A stretch of 64,000 bases of DNA, from positions 1,984,501-2,048,500 of the forward strand of contig NZ_CP069213.1 in NCBI RefSeq assembly GCF_016834455.1, given 5' to 3'. The stretch's first letter is position 1. Each line of letters begins with the position of its first letter. Of this stretch, positions 1 to 9,281 are shown piece after piece. The position numbers were made by a program, and so were the translations under genes. Source of the stretch: Shewanella litorisediminis. GTDB lineage: Bacteria > Pseudomonadota > Gammaproteobacteria > Enterobacterales > Shewanellaceae. The notes below the pieces were generated by a model. That model was given only the letters and a program-made list of their open reading frames with translations. It was not told where the DNA came from and made no database searches.

Positions 1-1389
1 AGTACAGAGTGCAATTTCGCCATTGGTATCATCCACGCTGTCCAATGGTTTGGTTGGCAGCGCAATTTCCAGACACAGGTTTGACTGGCGGATAGGCGCA
101 ACGCTTGAATCAAACGGGCTGTGGGTGTTGCAGTGGTCCACGTTCTGCACATAGATACGACCGGTAGAGGCACGTTCCTGCATCATCAGTGAAAACAGTT
201 CAACGGCCTTGAGCGACTTTTTACGGATGCTCGGGTCTTGCTCGTACTTGGTGTACAGGCGCTCGAACTCGTCCTGATCTTCAAAGAAGGCATCGTACAT
301 GCCGGGCACGTCAGATGGGCTGAACAGGGTGATGTTCTCGCCTTTGATCAGACGCTGATACATGAGTTTGTTCAGCTGTACGCCATAGTCCAGATGACGG
401 ATACGGTTATCTTCGACGCCGCGGTTGTTTTTCAGTACCAGCAGCGACTCCACTTCCAGGTGCCAAATGGGGTAGAAGAGCGTCGCTGCGCCACCGCGAA
501 CCCCGCCCTGAGAGCAGGACTTCACCGCAGTCTGGAAATACTTGTAGAAGGGCAAACAGCCGGTATGGAAGGCTTCGCCGCCACGAATTGGGCTACCCAG
601 GGCGCGGATTCGGCCTGCGTTCACGCCGATACCGGCACGCTGACTGACGTACTTCACGATGGAAGACGCGGTGGCGTTAATGGAATCCAGGCTGTCACCA
701 CACTCAATCAATACGCAGGAGCTGAACTGACGGGTAGGGGTACGCACACCCGACATGATCGGCGTAGGCAGTGAGATCTTGAAGGTGGATACCGCATCAT
801 AGAAGTCTTTTACATACTTCAAGCGGGTCTCTTTTGGATAACCGGCAAACAGGCAGGCGGCTACCAGAATGTAGAGGAACTGGGCACTCTCGTACACTTC
901 GTGGGTTACACGGTTTTGAACGAGATATTTGCCTTCCAGCTGCTTCACTGCGGCGTATGAGAAGTTCATATCGCGCCAGTGGTCGATGTAGCTGTCAAGA
1001 ACGTCCAGCTCTTCCTTCGTGTAGTCTTCAAGGATATGGCGATCGTACTTGCCCATCTCAACCAGTTTCACTACATGGTCATACAGCTTTGGCGGCTCAA
1101 ACTGGCCAAACGCCTTTTTGCGAAGATGGAATACAGCCAAGCGGGCGGCCAGGAACTGATAGTCCGGAGACTCGGGAGAGATCAGATCCGCCGCCGCTTT
1201 AATAATGGTTTCGTGGATGGCTTCGGTAGGGATGCCTTCAAAAAACTGCAGGTGTGAACGCAGTTCTACTTCAGAAACGGAAACATTTTTTAAGCCCTTG
1301 GCTGCCCAGGTAACCACGCGGTGGATTTTGTCGAGATCGATCTGCTCGCGTTCGCCACTGCGTTTTGTGACTGTCATGTTGCTATTCAT
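1..1389 (-). CDS. nrdA: Ribonucleoside-diphosphate reductase class Ia, alpha subunit (partial, C-terminus off window)
   Basis: NrdA reduces ribonucleoside diphosphates to deoxyribonucleotides together with the radical-generating NrdB. The open frame runs off the left edge, leaving 463 residues from an ATG at 1389 (a second in-frame ATG lies at 1377). The N-terminal ATP-cone begins with VTKRSGEREQID. Further in are the FSSCVLIECGDS stretch with the first redox cysteine, the NLCLEIALP stretch with the active-site Cys and Glu, and GEIALC at the very edge with the second redox cysteine. Residue numbering matches the E. coli enzyme exactly through Cys462. About 300 C-terminal residues, and presumably nrdB, lie outside. 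Upstream NrdR and DnaA sites suggest cell-cycle and dNTP control. Very secure. Confidence 0.97.
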   Translation of the reverse strand, partial: MNSNMTVTKRSGEREQIDLDKIHRVVTWAAKGLKNVSVSEVELRSHLQFFEGIPTEAIHETIIKAAADLISPESPDYQFLAARLAVFHLRKKAFGQFEPPKLYDHVVKLVEMGKYDRHILEDYTKEELDVLDSYIDHWRDMNFSYAAVKQLEGKYLVQNRVTHEVYESAQFLYILVAACLFAGYPKETRLKYVKDFYDAVSTFKISLPTPIMSGVRTPTRQFSSCVLIECGDSLDSINATASSIVKYVSQRAGIGVNAGRIRALGSPIRGGEAFHTGCLPFYKYFQTAVKSCSQGGVRGGAATLFYPIWHLEVESLLVLKNNRGVEDNRIRHLDYGVQLNKLMYQRLIKGENITLFSPSDVPGMYDAFFEDQDEFERLYTKYEQDPSIRKKSLKAVELFSLMMQERASTGRIYVQNVDHCNTHSPFDSSVAPIRQSNLCLEIALPTKPLDSVDDTNGEIALCT

Positions 1390-1528
1390 TGAAGATAGGC
1401 CTTTATAGATTGGTATTGCCCTACATATCCATGTAAACAATCGTGCCGTGCGCCCCGCAATACCGCTTTATACTGACACAACAAGCGTTTCGGGGTGGAC
1501 ACCTCTAGTGTGTCCGATTGCTACCAAT

Positions 1529-1575
1529 ACACAAGATATGGTGCTTATTAAAAGTTAAGATACAAGATAGTGAGG
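1529..1575 (-). promoter_or_regulatory. Tandem NrdR boxes upstream of nrdA
   Basis: Two 16-bp elements, ACACAAGATATGGTGC at 1529-1544 and ATACAAGATAGTGAGG at 1560-1575, match the NrdR-box consensus (acaCwAtATaTwGtgt) at about 13 and 11 of 16 positions. Their starts are 31 bp apart, the three-helical-turn phasing known for paired NrdR boxes. They lie 140-186 bp upstream of the nrdA start. NrdR represses class Ia reductase genes when dATP/ATP is high. Site identity is inferred from sequence only. Confidence 0.8.
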
Positions 1576-1613
1576 TAAGAGGGCATTTGCAAGTAAGAAT
1601 TCGATGAAGAACT

Positions 1614-1622
1614 TGTGGATAT
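1614..1622 (-). promoter_or_regulatory. Candidate DnaA box upstream of nrdA
   Basis: TGTGGATAT on the plus strand is one base off the inverse DnaA box (TGTGGATAA). DnaA is known to bind and regulate the nrdAB promoter in E. coli, so the position about 230 bp upstream of nrdA is plausible. A single box is weak evidence. Confidence 0.45.
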
Positions 1623-1722
1623 CTTGAGGAAAAAAACCAACGTTAGTATCGACTAACTTCCGAGGTCAATTTCCGTGTGCCATGTCGTTAATGTGACACT
1701 TTTTTGACCCTGTCAGTGAAAC

Positions 1723-1755
1723 GAACCGATCGCTTATCTTGCAAGCGATCGGTTC
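1723..1755. repeat. 13-bp perfect inverted repeat with GATC in each arm
   Basis: GAACCGATCGCTT (1723-1735) and AAGCGATCGGTTC (1743-1755) are perfect inverted arms around a 7-nt loop, 49 nt past the gph stop codon. No T-run follows on either strand, so it is not a canonical intrinsic terminator. It may end or protect the gph transcript, or be a protein-binding site. Together with the NrdR and DnaA sites it accounts for the recognisable content of the 415-bp gap between gph and nrdA. Confidence 0.7.
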
Positions 1756-1804
1756 ATGATCCCTTGACAGCCATAATGCCGGCCTATTGCATGGAAAAGC
1801 GATC

Positions 1805-2464
1805 TTAAAGGTGAGCTATCAGGTCTTCGGGGTGCATCAAACGTATATCGATTGGCCAGTCATGGGCTTCATCGAGAGAAGAAAGGTAGCCCCAGGCCGC
1901 GAGCACAGAGACCATACCGGCGCGGCGCGCCGCTTCCATATCGCGTCTGGCATCCCCAAGATACAGGATATGCCCGGCATTGGTGCCCAAATGTGATGCA
2001 CCAAGCAGCATGGGGCCAGCATCGGGTTTGCCCCGGGTGACAGTATCGCCACTGATGAGACTGGTACACTGATGTGCCAGACCGAGTCTGTCCAACAGCG
2101 GCCTTGCATATCGAGCCGCTTTATTGGTGACTATCCCCCAGGGGATGCTGTGGCTGTGCAGATGCTCAAGTAAGCCAGGCATCCCGGGAAAAAGCAGCGC
2201 TTCTGTGCCATTCACCTTGCCATAGTGCATTAAAAGCGCCTGCTGTACCTGTGTGGCCATAGCGTCTTCAAGGCCCGGCTGCGCCGCTTTAACCAAGGCC
2301 AGACTGCCGTGTGATGCCACAGCGCGAAGACTATCGAGAGACACGCGTGAGAAACCAAAATCATCCAGGGCGAGGTTGAGTGCGGCCACCAAATCCGGCG
2401 CAGTATCGACCAGGGTGCCGTCCAAATCGAACAACACCCCACGCATTGATACATGCTTACTCAA
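1805..2464 (-). CDS. gph: Phosphoglycolate phosphatase (HAD superfamily)
   Basis: Gph hydrolyses 2-phosphoglycolate, for example from repair of 3'-phosphoglycolate DNA ends, to glycolate. The protein has 219 residues, typical for the family. HAD motif I is [17 protein letters not shown] with nucleophile Asp13 and acid Asp15. Motif II is GIVTNK, and motif III/IV include the [10 protein letters not shown] lysine and [16 protein letters not shown]. The TTG start overlaps the end of ubiG by 8 bases, which implies translational coupling. An in-frame ATG at 2446 is an alternative start. Gph next to ubiG is a common gammaproteobacterial pairing. Other HAD phosphatases look similar, so the substrate is inferred from family and context. 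Confidence 0.88.
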   Translation of the reverse strand: MSKHVSMRGVLFDLDGTLVDTAPDLVAALNLALDDFGFSRVSLDSLRAVASHGSLALVKAAQPGLEDAMATQVQQALLMHYGKVNGTEALLFPGMPGLLEHLHSHSIPWGIVTNKAARYARPLLDRLGLAHQCTSLISGDTVTRGKPDAGPMLLGASHLGTNAGHILYLGDARRDMEAARRAGMVSVLAAWGYLSSLDEAHDWPIDIRLMHPEDLIAHL

Positions 2465-3170
2465 GGGGCTTTACCGTCGCAATCATGTAGTTGACTTCAA
2501 CACTGCTGGTATAGCGGAAGGTGCCCGTGATGGGGTTGTAGGTCACACCGGTGGCGTCTTTACACAGAAGCTCGGTTTGGTCGACCATGGCGATAAGCTC
2601 AGAAGGGCGAATGAATTTACCGTGATCGTGGGTCCCCACGGGTAACATCTTCAGCAGGTACTCTGCGCCGAGAATGGTTTCCACGTACGAACGCAGGTTA
2701 CGGTTGATTGTGGAGAAAAACACATAGCCGCCCGGTTTGACCATGTCGCAACAAGCCGATATCACAGACAGTGGGTCAGGCACATGCTCAAGCATTTCCA
2801 TGCACGTCACCACATCGTAGCCTTCTTTATGACTGTCTCTGTGCTCTTCTGCGGTGCAGCGCTCGTAGCTCAGTGAAACACCGGTTTCAAGTGCGTGGAG
2901 TCTGGCAACCTCCAGAGGCTCATTGCCCATATCAATGCCGGTGACGTTGGCACCGAGGCGCGCCATGCTTTCAGAGAGAATCCCGCCGCCGCAGCCCACA
3001 TCAAGGACTTTTTTGCCAAACAGGCCACCGCAGGTCTGATCGATATAATTCAGCCGCAGCGGATTGAGTTGATGAAGAGGTTTGAATTCGCCGTCGGGAT
3101 CCCACCAGCTGGCGGCCATTTTTTCAAACTTGGCGATTTCCTGAATATCGACGTTCAAGACTTCTGACAT
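2457..3170 (-). CDS. ubiG: Ubiquinone biosynthesis O-methyltransferase UbiG
   Basis: UbiG is the SAM-dependent enzyme that carries out both O-methylations in ubiquinone synthesis, at the inner face of the membrane. The 237-residue protein matches the family length. It starts with the typical [19 protein letters not shown] stretch. SAM motif I is VLDVGCGGG at about residues 55-63, and the post-I region [11 protein letters not shown] follows. It is transcribed divergently from gyrA and overlaps gph at its 3' end, so ubiG and gph form a two-gene operon. ubiG facing gyrA is conserved in many gammaproteobacteria. High confidence. Confidence 0.96.
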   Translation of the reverse strand: MSEVLNVDIQEIAKFEKMAASWWDPDGEFKPLHQLNPLRLNYIDQTCGGLFGKKVLDVGCGGGILSESMARLGANVTGIDMGNEPLEVARLHALETGVSLSYERCTAEEHRDSHKEGYDVVTCMEMLEHVPDPLSVISACCDMVKPGGYVFFSTINRNLRSYVETILGAEYLLKMLPVGTHDHGKFIRPSELIAMVDQTELLCKDATGVTYNPITGTFRYTSSVEVNYMIATVKPLE

Positions 3171-3624
3171 AGCGTCCCCGGTAACCTTAGCTCAACCTGC
3201 CAAAGGCGATTGGGCGGAATAAATCAATTAGGTAGCGCCATTATATCTATTCCAGACGGTAAACGAAGCACCAAGCTGCTCAGAGCAGCGCTTTAGCGCA
3301 AATTTTTGAGTTTTTATCCCTTTAGCGCCGCAATTGGCCCAAAATTTAGCCAATCATGGAATAGGGTCGATTCATTTACGCCCCCCTTGTCTAAATTCCG
3401 GACAATCAATCGGGGCAGAAAAACAAATTATCTACCTGAAAAATAAACCAATAACTCGGTATCTGGCGCAAGTAACAGATCTGCCTCGATCACAGTGTTG
3501 AGGAGAATTGGATGAGGGGGTTTCGACATTAAATTACTGTGTTAGAATGCCAAATCACGTTTGAAGGCTCGACAATGACACGGAAAACGACTTGTCAGCT
3601 AATTTTCAGGGGATCGAGCAGTTT
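3171..3624. promoter_or_regulatory. Divergent ubiG/gyrA intergenic region
   Basis: This 454-bp gap must hold the promoters of both divergent genes. A perfect 15-bp palindrome GCTGCTCAGAGCAGC lies at 3275-3289, followed by a GCGC-TTTA-GCGC hairpin and a repeated CTTTAGCGC. A TAGAAT -10-like hexamer lies at 3543-3548, 77 bp before the gyrA ATG, with no convincing -35. No small gene is evident. The role of the palindrome is unknown. Confidence 0.45.
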
Positions 3625-6333
3625 ATGACTGATTTGGCTTCATCTATTTCGCCAATTAATATCGAAGACGAACTCAAGAATTCGTACCTGGATTACGCCA
3701 TGAGCGTGATCGTGGGACGGGCACTGCCGGATGTGCGTGACGGCCTTAAGCCTGTGCATCGCCGTGTGCTGTTCGCGATGAACGAACTTAAAAACGACTG
3801 GAACAAGCCTTATAAGAAGTCGGCACGTGTGGTCGGTGACGTCATCGGTAAATACCACCCACACGGTGACAGCGCTGTGTACGACACTATCGTACGTATG
3901 GCCCAGCCGTTCTCGTTGCGTTACACCCTGGTAGACGGTCAGGGTAACTTCGGTTCTATCGATGGCGACGCCGCCGCAGCAATGCGTTATACCGAAATCC
4001 GCATGGAAAAGCTGGCCCACGAGCTGCTGGCTGATCTCGACAAAGAAACCGTTGATTTTGTGCCCAACTATGACGGCACCGAACAAATCCCTGCGGTTCT
4101 GCCCACCAAGGTTCCGAACCTGTTGGTGAACGGTTCATCCGGTATTGCCGTGGGTATGGCCACCAATATTCCACCTCACAACCTGACAGAAGTGGTCAAA
4201 GGTTGTTTGGCGCTGATTGAAGAGCCTGAGCTGTCAATCGAGCAACTGATGGAGTACATCCCGGGCCCTGATTTCCCGACAGCCGCCATTATCAATGGCA
4301 AGAAGGGCATCGAAGAAGCCTATCGTACCGGTCGCGGCAAGGCTATCATGCGTGCCCGCGCCGAAGTCGAAACCGAAGATAACGGCCGTGAGCGTATTAT
4401 TGTCACCGAGATCCCGTATCAGGTGAACAAGGCCCGTCTGATTGAGAAAATTGCCGAGCTGGTAAAAGACAAGAAGATTGAAGGCATCAGCGGTCTGCGT
4501 GACGAGTCCGACAAGGACGGCATGCGCATCGTGATTGAAATCAAGCGTGGTGAAGTAGGCGAAGTGGTGTTGAATAACCTTTACGCCCAAACCCAGATGC
4601 AGTCTTCCTTCGGCATCAACATGGTGGCACTGGCCAATGGTCAGCCAAAGCTGTTTAACCTCAAGGAGATGCTGGAAGCCTTTATCCTGCACCGCCGTGA
4701 AGTGGTTACCCGCCGCACCGTGTATGAACTGCGTAAAGCCCGTGACCGCGCCCATATTCTGGAAGCGCTGGCGGTTGCGCTTGCCAACATCGACCCAATC
4801 ATTGCCCTTATCAAAGCCTCAGCCAGTCCTTCCGACGCCAAAGCAGGCCTGATTGCTCAGGGTTGGGAGCTTGGCACTGTTAAGACCATGCTGGAGAAGG
4901 CCGGTGACGACGCCGCCCGTCCAGAGTGGTTGGAGCCCGAGTTCGGTATTCGTGATGGTCTCTACTTTATGACCGAGCCACAGGCCCAGGCGATTCTGGA
5001 CCTGCGTCTGCATAAGCTGACAGGCCTTGAGCATGAGAAGATCCTCCAGGAATACGAAGAGCTGCTGGAAATCATTGCCGGTTTGCTCCACATCCTCAAA
5101 AGCCCTGAGCGTCTGATGGAAGTGATCAAAGAAGAGCTGGAGCTGATTCTTGAGCAGTTCGGTGATAACCGCCGCACTGAAATCAATGCCTCTGCCGTGG
5201 ACATCAGCCTGGAAGATTTGATCACCGAAGAAGACGTGGTAGTGACTCTGTCGCACCTCGGCTACGCCAAGTATCAGCCGCTGACTGACTACCAGGCCCA
5301 GCGCCGCGGTGGTAAGGGTAAGGCTGCAACCAAGGTGAAAGACGAAGATTTCGTTGAAAAACTGCTGGTTGCCAACACCCACGACACAATTTTGTGCTTC
5401 TCCGACTTTGGTAAGCTCTATTGGCTCAAGGTGTACCAGCTGCCGCTGGCAAGCCGTCAGGCCCGTGGCCGTCCTATCGTTAACCTGCTGCCACTTCAGG
5501 AAGGCGAGCGCATTACCGCTATTCTGCCGGTGCGTGAATACGAAGAAGGCAAGTACATCCTGATGGCGACTTCCCACGGTACCGTGAAGAAGACCGCCCT
5601 GACTGAGTACAGCCGTCCACGTTCCAACGGTATTATTGCTGTGAACCTGAAAGACGGTGACCAGCTGATTGGCGTTGACATTACCGATGGCAGCAGCGAA
5701 ATCATGCTGTTCTCTGACGCAGGTAAAGTCGTGCGCTTCAAAGAAGGCGAAGAAGTTGCTGTAGTGGATGAAAACGGCAACCCGGTGCTGGATGAAGAAG
5801 GCAAGCCACAAATCAACTTCAAGGGCGTGCGCCCCATGGGCCGCGGTGCTACCGGTGTGCGTGGTATAGCCCTGGAAGATGGCCAAAAAGTGGTGTCGCT
5901 GATTGTGCCAAAAGACGACAGCGCCATCCTGACCGTGACCGCCAACGGCTATGGTAAGCGTACTGAGCTTGCTGAATACCCAGCCAAGAGCCGAGCCACC
6001 AAGGGCGTGGTGTCCATCAAGGTCACCGAGCGTAATGGTCCTGTGGTTGGCGCCGTGCAGGTGGGTGAGAACGATGAAATCATGCTCATCAGCGACAAGG
6101 GTACCCTGGTGCGTACCCCTGCCAATGGCGTGTCCATCATCGGCCGTAACACCCAGGGTGTGACCATCATCCGGACTGCGGACGACGAGCAAGTGGTTGG
6201 TCTGCAGCGCATCGATGAAATACAGGATGACGGCAGCGAATATCTGGAAGACGGTGTTGAAGGCGCCGAAGGCGACATCATCGCCGAAGCTGAACCTCAG
6301 CAGCCAACAGACGATGCCAACGACGAGGCATAA
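3625..6333 (+). CDS. gyrA: DNA gyrase subunit A
   Basis: GyrA is the breakage-reunion subunit of DNA gyrase. The ATG at 3625 is chosen over an upstream TTG because the N-terminus [17 protein letters not shown] aligns residue for residue with E. coli GyrA and AGGGGAT lies 11 nt upstream. The catalytic tyrosine is in AMRYTEIR (position 122). The quinolone region [10 protein letters not shown] keeps Ser83 and Asp87, so no classical resistance change is seen. The GyrA box QRRGGKG starts the beta-pinwheel. The protein is 902 residues against 875 in E. coli, largely because of about 27 residues inserted at 708-734. The C-terminal tail is acidic. Very secure. Confidence 0.98.
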   Translation: MTDLASSISPINIEDELKNSYLDYAMSVIVGRALPDVRDGLKPVHRRVLFAMNELKNDWNKPYKKSARVVGDVIGKYHPHGDSAVYDTIVRMAQPFSLRYTLVDGQGNFGSIDGDAAAAMRYTEIRMEKLAHELLADLDKETVDFVPNYDGTEQIPAVLPTKVPNLLVNGSSGIAVGMATNIPPHNLTEVVKGCLALIEEPELSIEQLMEYIPGPDFPTAAIINGKKGIEEAYRTGRGKAIMRARAEVETEDNGRERIIVTEIPYQVNKARLIEKIAELVKDKKIEGISGLRDESDKDGMRIVIEIKRGEVGEVVLNNLYAQTQMQSSFGINMVALANGQPKLFNLKEMLEAFILHRREVVTRRTVYELRKARDRAHILEALAVALANIDPIIALIKASASPSDAKAGLIAQGWELGTVKTMLEKAGDDAARPEWLEPEFGIRDGLYFMTEPQAQAILDLRLHKLTGLEHEKILQEYEELLEIIAGLLHILKSPERLMEVIKEELELILEQFGDNRRTEINASAVDISLEDLITEEDVVVTLSHLGYAKYQPLTDYQAQRRGGKGKAATKVKDEDFVEKLLVANTHDTILCFSDFGKLYWLKVYQLPLASRQARGRPIVNLLPLQEGERITAILPVREYEEGKYILMATSHGTVKKTALTEYSRPRSNGIIAVNLKDGDQLIGVDITDGSSEIMLFSDAGKVVRFKEGEEVAVVDENGNPVLDEEGKPQINFKGVRPMGRGATGVRGIALEDGQKVVSLIVPKDDSAILTVTANGYGKRTELAEYPAKSRATKGVVSIKVTERNGPVVGAVQVGENDEIMLISDKGTLVRTPANGVSIIGRNTQGVTIIRTADDEQVVGLQRIDEIQDDGSEYLEDGVEGAEGDIIAEAEPQQPTDDANDEA

Positions 6334-6339
6334 TTGAAA

Positions 6340-6369
6340 ACGGGCGCCCAATGGGCGCTCGTTTTTTTT
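6340..6369 (+). terminator. Intrinsic terminator of gyrA
   Basis: A 10-bp stem (ACGGGCGCCC with GGGCGCTCGT, one G-U pair) closes an AAT loop and runs straight into eight T residues, 7 bases past the gyrA stop. Confidence 0.92.
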
Positions 6370-6444
6370 GCCAAACAGATTTTTTATCATTGCAAACGTG
6401 TGAGTACGTAGACGTATCACCAAAGCCTATCAAGGAGATCATGA

Positions 6445-7539
6445 GTGAGCGCGGTTTATAATTTCTGTGCCGGTCCGGCAATGTTGCCGACTGCTGTGAT
6501 GAAGAAGGCACAAGCTGAGTTGCTGGACTGGAACGGGCAGGGGGTTTCTGTGATGGAGGTAAGCCACCGCGGTGCGCCCTTCATTCAACTGGCCAAAGAC
6601 TCGGAAGCCGATTTGCGCGAGCTGATGAAAATCCCCGACAACTACCATGTGCTTTTTATGCATGGCGGCGGTCGTGGTCAGTTTTCTGCTGTTGTGAATA
6701 ATTTTTTAGGTGATAACGGTAAAGCCCTGTATCTCGTTAGCGGACAATGGTCCAAAGCCGCCACCGAAGAGGCGAAAAAGCTTGCCGGTGATGACAATAT
6801 TGATGTCATCAATGTGGTAGAAAAAGTGAATGGAATGAATAAGGTATTCATTCCGGCGCTGACAGGTGATGGCAGCGAATACCGTTATTTGCACTATTGC
6901 CCCAATGAGACAGTCGATGGTATCGAAATTTTTGATGATATCGACAGCCCTTGGCCGATTGTGGCGGATATGTCCTCCAACATCATGTCACGGGAGATTG
7001 ATGTCAGCCGCTTTGCCCTTATCTATGCCGGTGCGCAAAAGAACATAGGTCCATCCGGTTTATCCATTGTGATTGTGCGCAAAGACATGCTTGAGCTGCC
7101 GCAACTCACCCAGTCTTCCATCATGGACTATCGCCTGACGGCCGAAAACGACTCCATGTACAACACGCCGCCGACCTTTGCCTGGTATCTGGCTGCCGAA
7201 GTGTTCAAGTGGCTGAAATCGGTTGGCGGGATAAAGGGCATGGCCGAGGTGAATGCCGAAAAGGCGCGCCGCCTCTACGCCTGTATCGACAGTCTGGATT
7301 TTTACAAAAACGGCGTAGCGCCCGAAAACCGCTCGCAAATGAACGTAACCTTCCAACTGGCCGATGATTCGCTGGATAGCGACTTCCTTAAAGAAGCCGA
7401 ATCCCTGGGGCTGGTCGCGCTTAAAGGCCACCGCATCGTTGGTGGCATGCGCGCCAGTATCTACAACGCCATGCCACTGGAAGGCGTTGATGCATTGGTG
7501 AACTTTATGCAGGCCTTTGCTGCCAGGCACGCTGGCTGA
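6445..7539 (+). CDS. serC: Phosphoserine aminotransferase
   Basis: SerC transfers an amino group from glutamate to 3-phosphohydroxypyruvate in serine synthesis and also acts in pyridoxal phosphate synthesis. The 364-residue protein opens with [12 protein letters not shown], carries [11 protein letters not shown] at 73-83 for cofactor phosphate binding, and has the PLP lysine in [11 protein letters not shown] (Lys199). The start is a GTG at 6445. AAGGAG at 6432-6437 sits 7 nt before it, while the out-of-frame ATG at 6441 gives only a short peptide. It stands alone between two terminators and faces aspC. Secure. Confidence 0.97.
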   Translation: MSAVYNFCAGPAMLPTAVMKKAQAELLDWNGQGVSVMEVSHRGAPFIQLAKDSEADLRELMKIPDNYHVLFMHGGGRGQFSAVVNNFLGDNGKALYLVSGQWSKAATEEAKKLAGDDNIDVINVVEKVNGMNKVFIPALTGDGSEYRYLHYCPNETVDGIEIFDDIDSPWPIVADMSSNIMSREIDVSRFALIYAGAQKNIGPSGLSIVIVRKDMLELPQLTQSSIMDYRLTAENDSMYNTPPTFAWYLAAEVFKWLKSVGGIKGMAEVNAEKARRLYACIDSLDFYKNGVAPENRSQMNVTFQLADDSLDSDFLKEAESLGLVALKGHRIVGGMRASIYNAMPLEGVDALVNFMQAFAARHAG

Positions 7540-7573
7540 CAACTCGTATCGTCTGAAAAGAAATCGCTTAATA

Positions 7574-7601
7574 AAAAAGGACTGCCTCGGCAGTCCTTTT
7601 T
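7574..7601. terminator. Bidirectional terminator between serC and aspC
   Basis: AGGACTGCC and GGCAGTCCT form a 9-bp stem around TC, flanked by an A-run before and a T-run after. It can stop transcription from both convergent genes. Confidence 0.93.
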
Positions 7602-7621
7602 GTTATCGGTGTACTCATTGG

Positions 7622-8812
7622 TTACAGCACGGCGATAATGGATTTGGCCAGATAATCCACGTTATCTTCGCTTATTCCGGCAATGCTGATGCGGCTTGAG
7701 CCTACCATGTAAATGCTGTAGTCCTTCATCAAAGTGTTTACCTGAGCTTCACTTATGCCGAGGAAGGAGAACATGCCTTTTTGACGGGCGATAAAGGAAA
7801 AGTCGCGGCTGGCGCCCAGGGCGTGCAGCTTGTTGACCAGCATGGCGCGGTTGCCGTTGATGCGATCGCGCATCACTTTCAGCTCATCCAGCCACTGGGC
7901 CTTGAGCTCTGCTGAGCCCAGAATGGTTTCCACAATGGCAGCGCCGTGGGCCGGTGGCATGGAGTAGATGCAGCGCACCACATACAAGAGCACCGACAGC
8001 GACACGTCAGCCTGGGCGCTGTCTTTACCAATGATGGAGCAGGCGCCAATGCGCTCACGGTACAGGCCGAAGTTTTTCGAGCAGGAAGAGGCGAGCACCA
8101 TGTTCTCAACAGCGGCAGCCATGGCGCGTACGCCGTAGGCATCTTCATCAACGCCATCACCAAAGCCCTGATAGGCCATGTCGATAAAGGGCAGGAAGCC
8201 TTTGTCTTTGGCAACCTCGACCACGGCATCCCACTGGGCCGTGCTTAAATCCTGGCCCGATGGGTTATGGCAGCAGGCATGCAGCAGTACAGCGTCTTCT
8301 GCGCCAACCTGCTTAAGCGCTGTAAGCATCTCATCAAACTTCAGGCATTTATTGTCGTAATCGTAATAGGGGTAGGTTTTTACGGTTAAGCCAGCTGCCT
8401 GGAACAGCCCGGTGTGGTTGGCCCAGGTAGGGTCGCTCACCCAAATGGTGGCGCCGGGTTTGCATTTGGCGATGAATTCAGCGGCTACACGCAGGGCGCC
8501 GGTGCCGCCCGGGGTAGACACGGTGCGAATACGGCGGGTCTGAACAACCGGATGATCTGCGCCAAAGGCCAATGCGTTCATTAACTCATTGAAGGGCGCA
8601 GAGCCTGTGGGGCCAATGTAGACCTTGGTGGTTTCAGAATCGGTACGCAGCTTCTCGGCCGTTTTAACGCAATCGAGGATCGGCGTGTTTCCGGCGGGAT
8701 CCTTATATACACCCACGCCGAGGTCGACTTTCTGTGGGTGGCTGTCTTCGCGGTATTTGGTCAACAGACCCAGAATGGGATCGGCAGGCAACGCCGAAAG
8801 ATGCTCAAACAT
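7622..8812 (-). CDS. aspC: Aromatic/aspartate aminotransferase (class I, PLP)
   Basis: This enzyme interconverts aspartate and oxaloacetate (and probably aromatic amino acids) with glutamate and 2-oxoglutarate. The 396-residue length fits AspC/TyrB. The ATG at 8812 is chosen over a longer frame because MFEHLSALPADPI matches the family N-terminus and AAGGA lies just upstream. The PLP lysine is Lys246 in SCSKNFGLYRERIG, with HNPSG at 182-186 and the SRISIAGI arginine near the end. The SKNFGLY context resembles AspC more than TyrB, but the two cannot be told apart by sequence alone. Its place between serC and aroA would suit a role in amino-acid synthesis. Confidence 0.92.
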   Translation of the reverse strand: MFEHLSALPADPILGLLTKYREDSHPQKVDLGVGVYKDPAGNTPILDCVKTAEKLRTDSETTKVYIGPTGSAPFNELMNALAFGADHPVVQTRRIRTVSTPGGTGALRVAAEFIAKCKPGATIWVSDPTWANHTGLFQAAGLTVKTYPYYDYDNKCLKFDEMLTALKQVGAEDAVLLHACCHNPSGQDLSTAQWDAVVEVAKDKGFLPFIDMAYQGFGDGVDEDAYGVRAMAAAVENMVLASSCSKNFGLYRERIGACSIIGKDSAQADVSLSVLLYVVRCIYSMPPAHGAAIVETILGSAELKAQWLDELKVMRDRINGNRAMLVNKLHALGASRDFSFIARQKGMFSFLGISEAQVNTLMKDYSIYMVGSSRISIAGISEDNVDYLAKSIIAVL

Positions 8813-9281
8813 AATTCCTTCTACCTTGTAATCGTTGTTGGTAAAGCCGCAGGGAAAGGTATAACTGCTTGCACGGGAAACCTGTGGCGTGGTTACCGCC
8901 AAGCCTGATGCCTGTGCCAAGCATGACCCGAATGCCCTAGCATAGCCTGAAAGGGTTGCCGGGAAAAAGAGCCACAACTGCAAATCCCGCCATGATTGAA
9001 AAGGCAGTTGCGCGAATGGCAACAAATCTTGCAATCCATAGGTGCTTTTGGGGCAGTTTTTTGCGGATTTTGTGTTGATTGAACAAAAATCAGCATCAAT
9101 CCGCCATTTTTTACTGAAAAACGGTTGAATCGCGGCGCGGGATCAGTAATTTAATTACCACGAAGACTCAAAAGGGATCGTTTTTTCCTCAAACGTAACG
9201 CAGGGCTTACAGCCATGTAGCGCAGCCTTGCCAACTTCGGCCAATCCGGCCTTCACTCGCTTTTAATGAGAAGTACGAGAA
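8813..9281. other. Divergent aspC/aroA intergenic region, no gene seen
   Basis: This 469-bp gap separates two divergent genes and must contain both promoters. I found no convincing TyrR box, sigma-70 pair, RNA hairpin or small coding frame. The open frame on the minus strand at 8893-9099 has no ribosome site and an implausible composition. Confidence 0.4.

Noticed and set aside
3640..3760. Quinolone-resistance changes in GyrA
   Set aside because: [10 protein letters not shown] keeps the wild-type Ser83 and Asp87.
4819..6423. Long open frame (534 codons) antisense to gyrA
   Set aside because: It mirrors the codon bias of gyrA, has no ribosome site and runs through the gyrA terminator. gyrA on the other strand is certain.
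8893..9099. 68-codon open frame upstream of aspC on the minus strand
   Set aside because: No ribosome site and implausible Cys/His/Gln-rich translation. More likely leader sequence.
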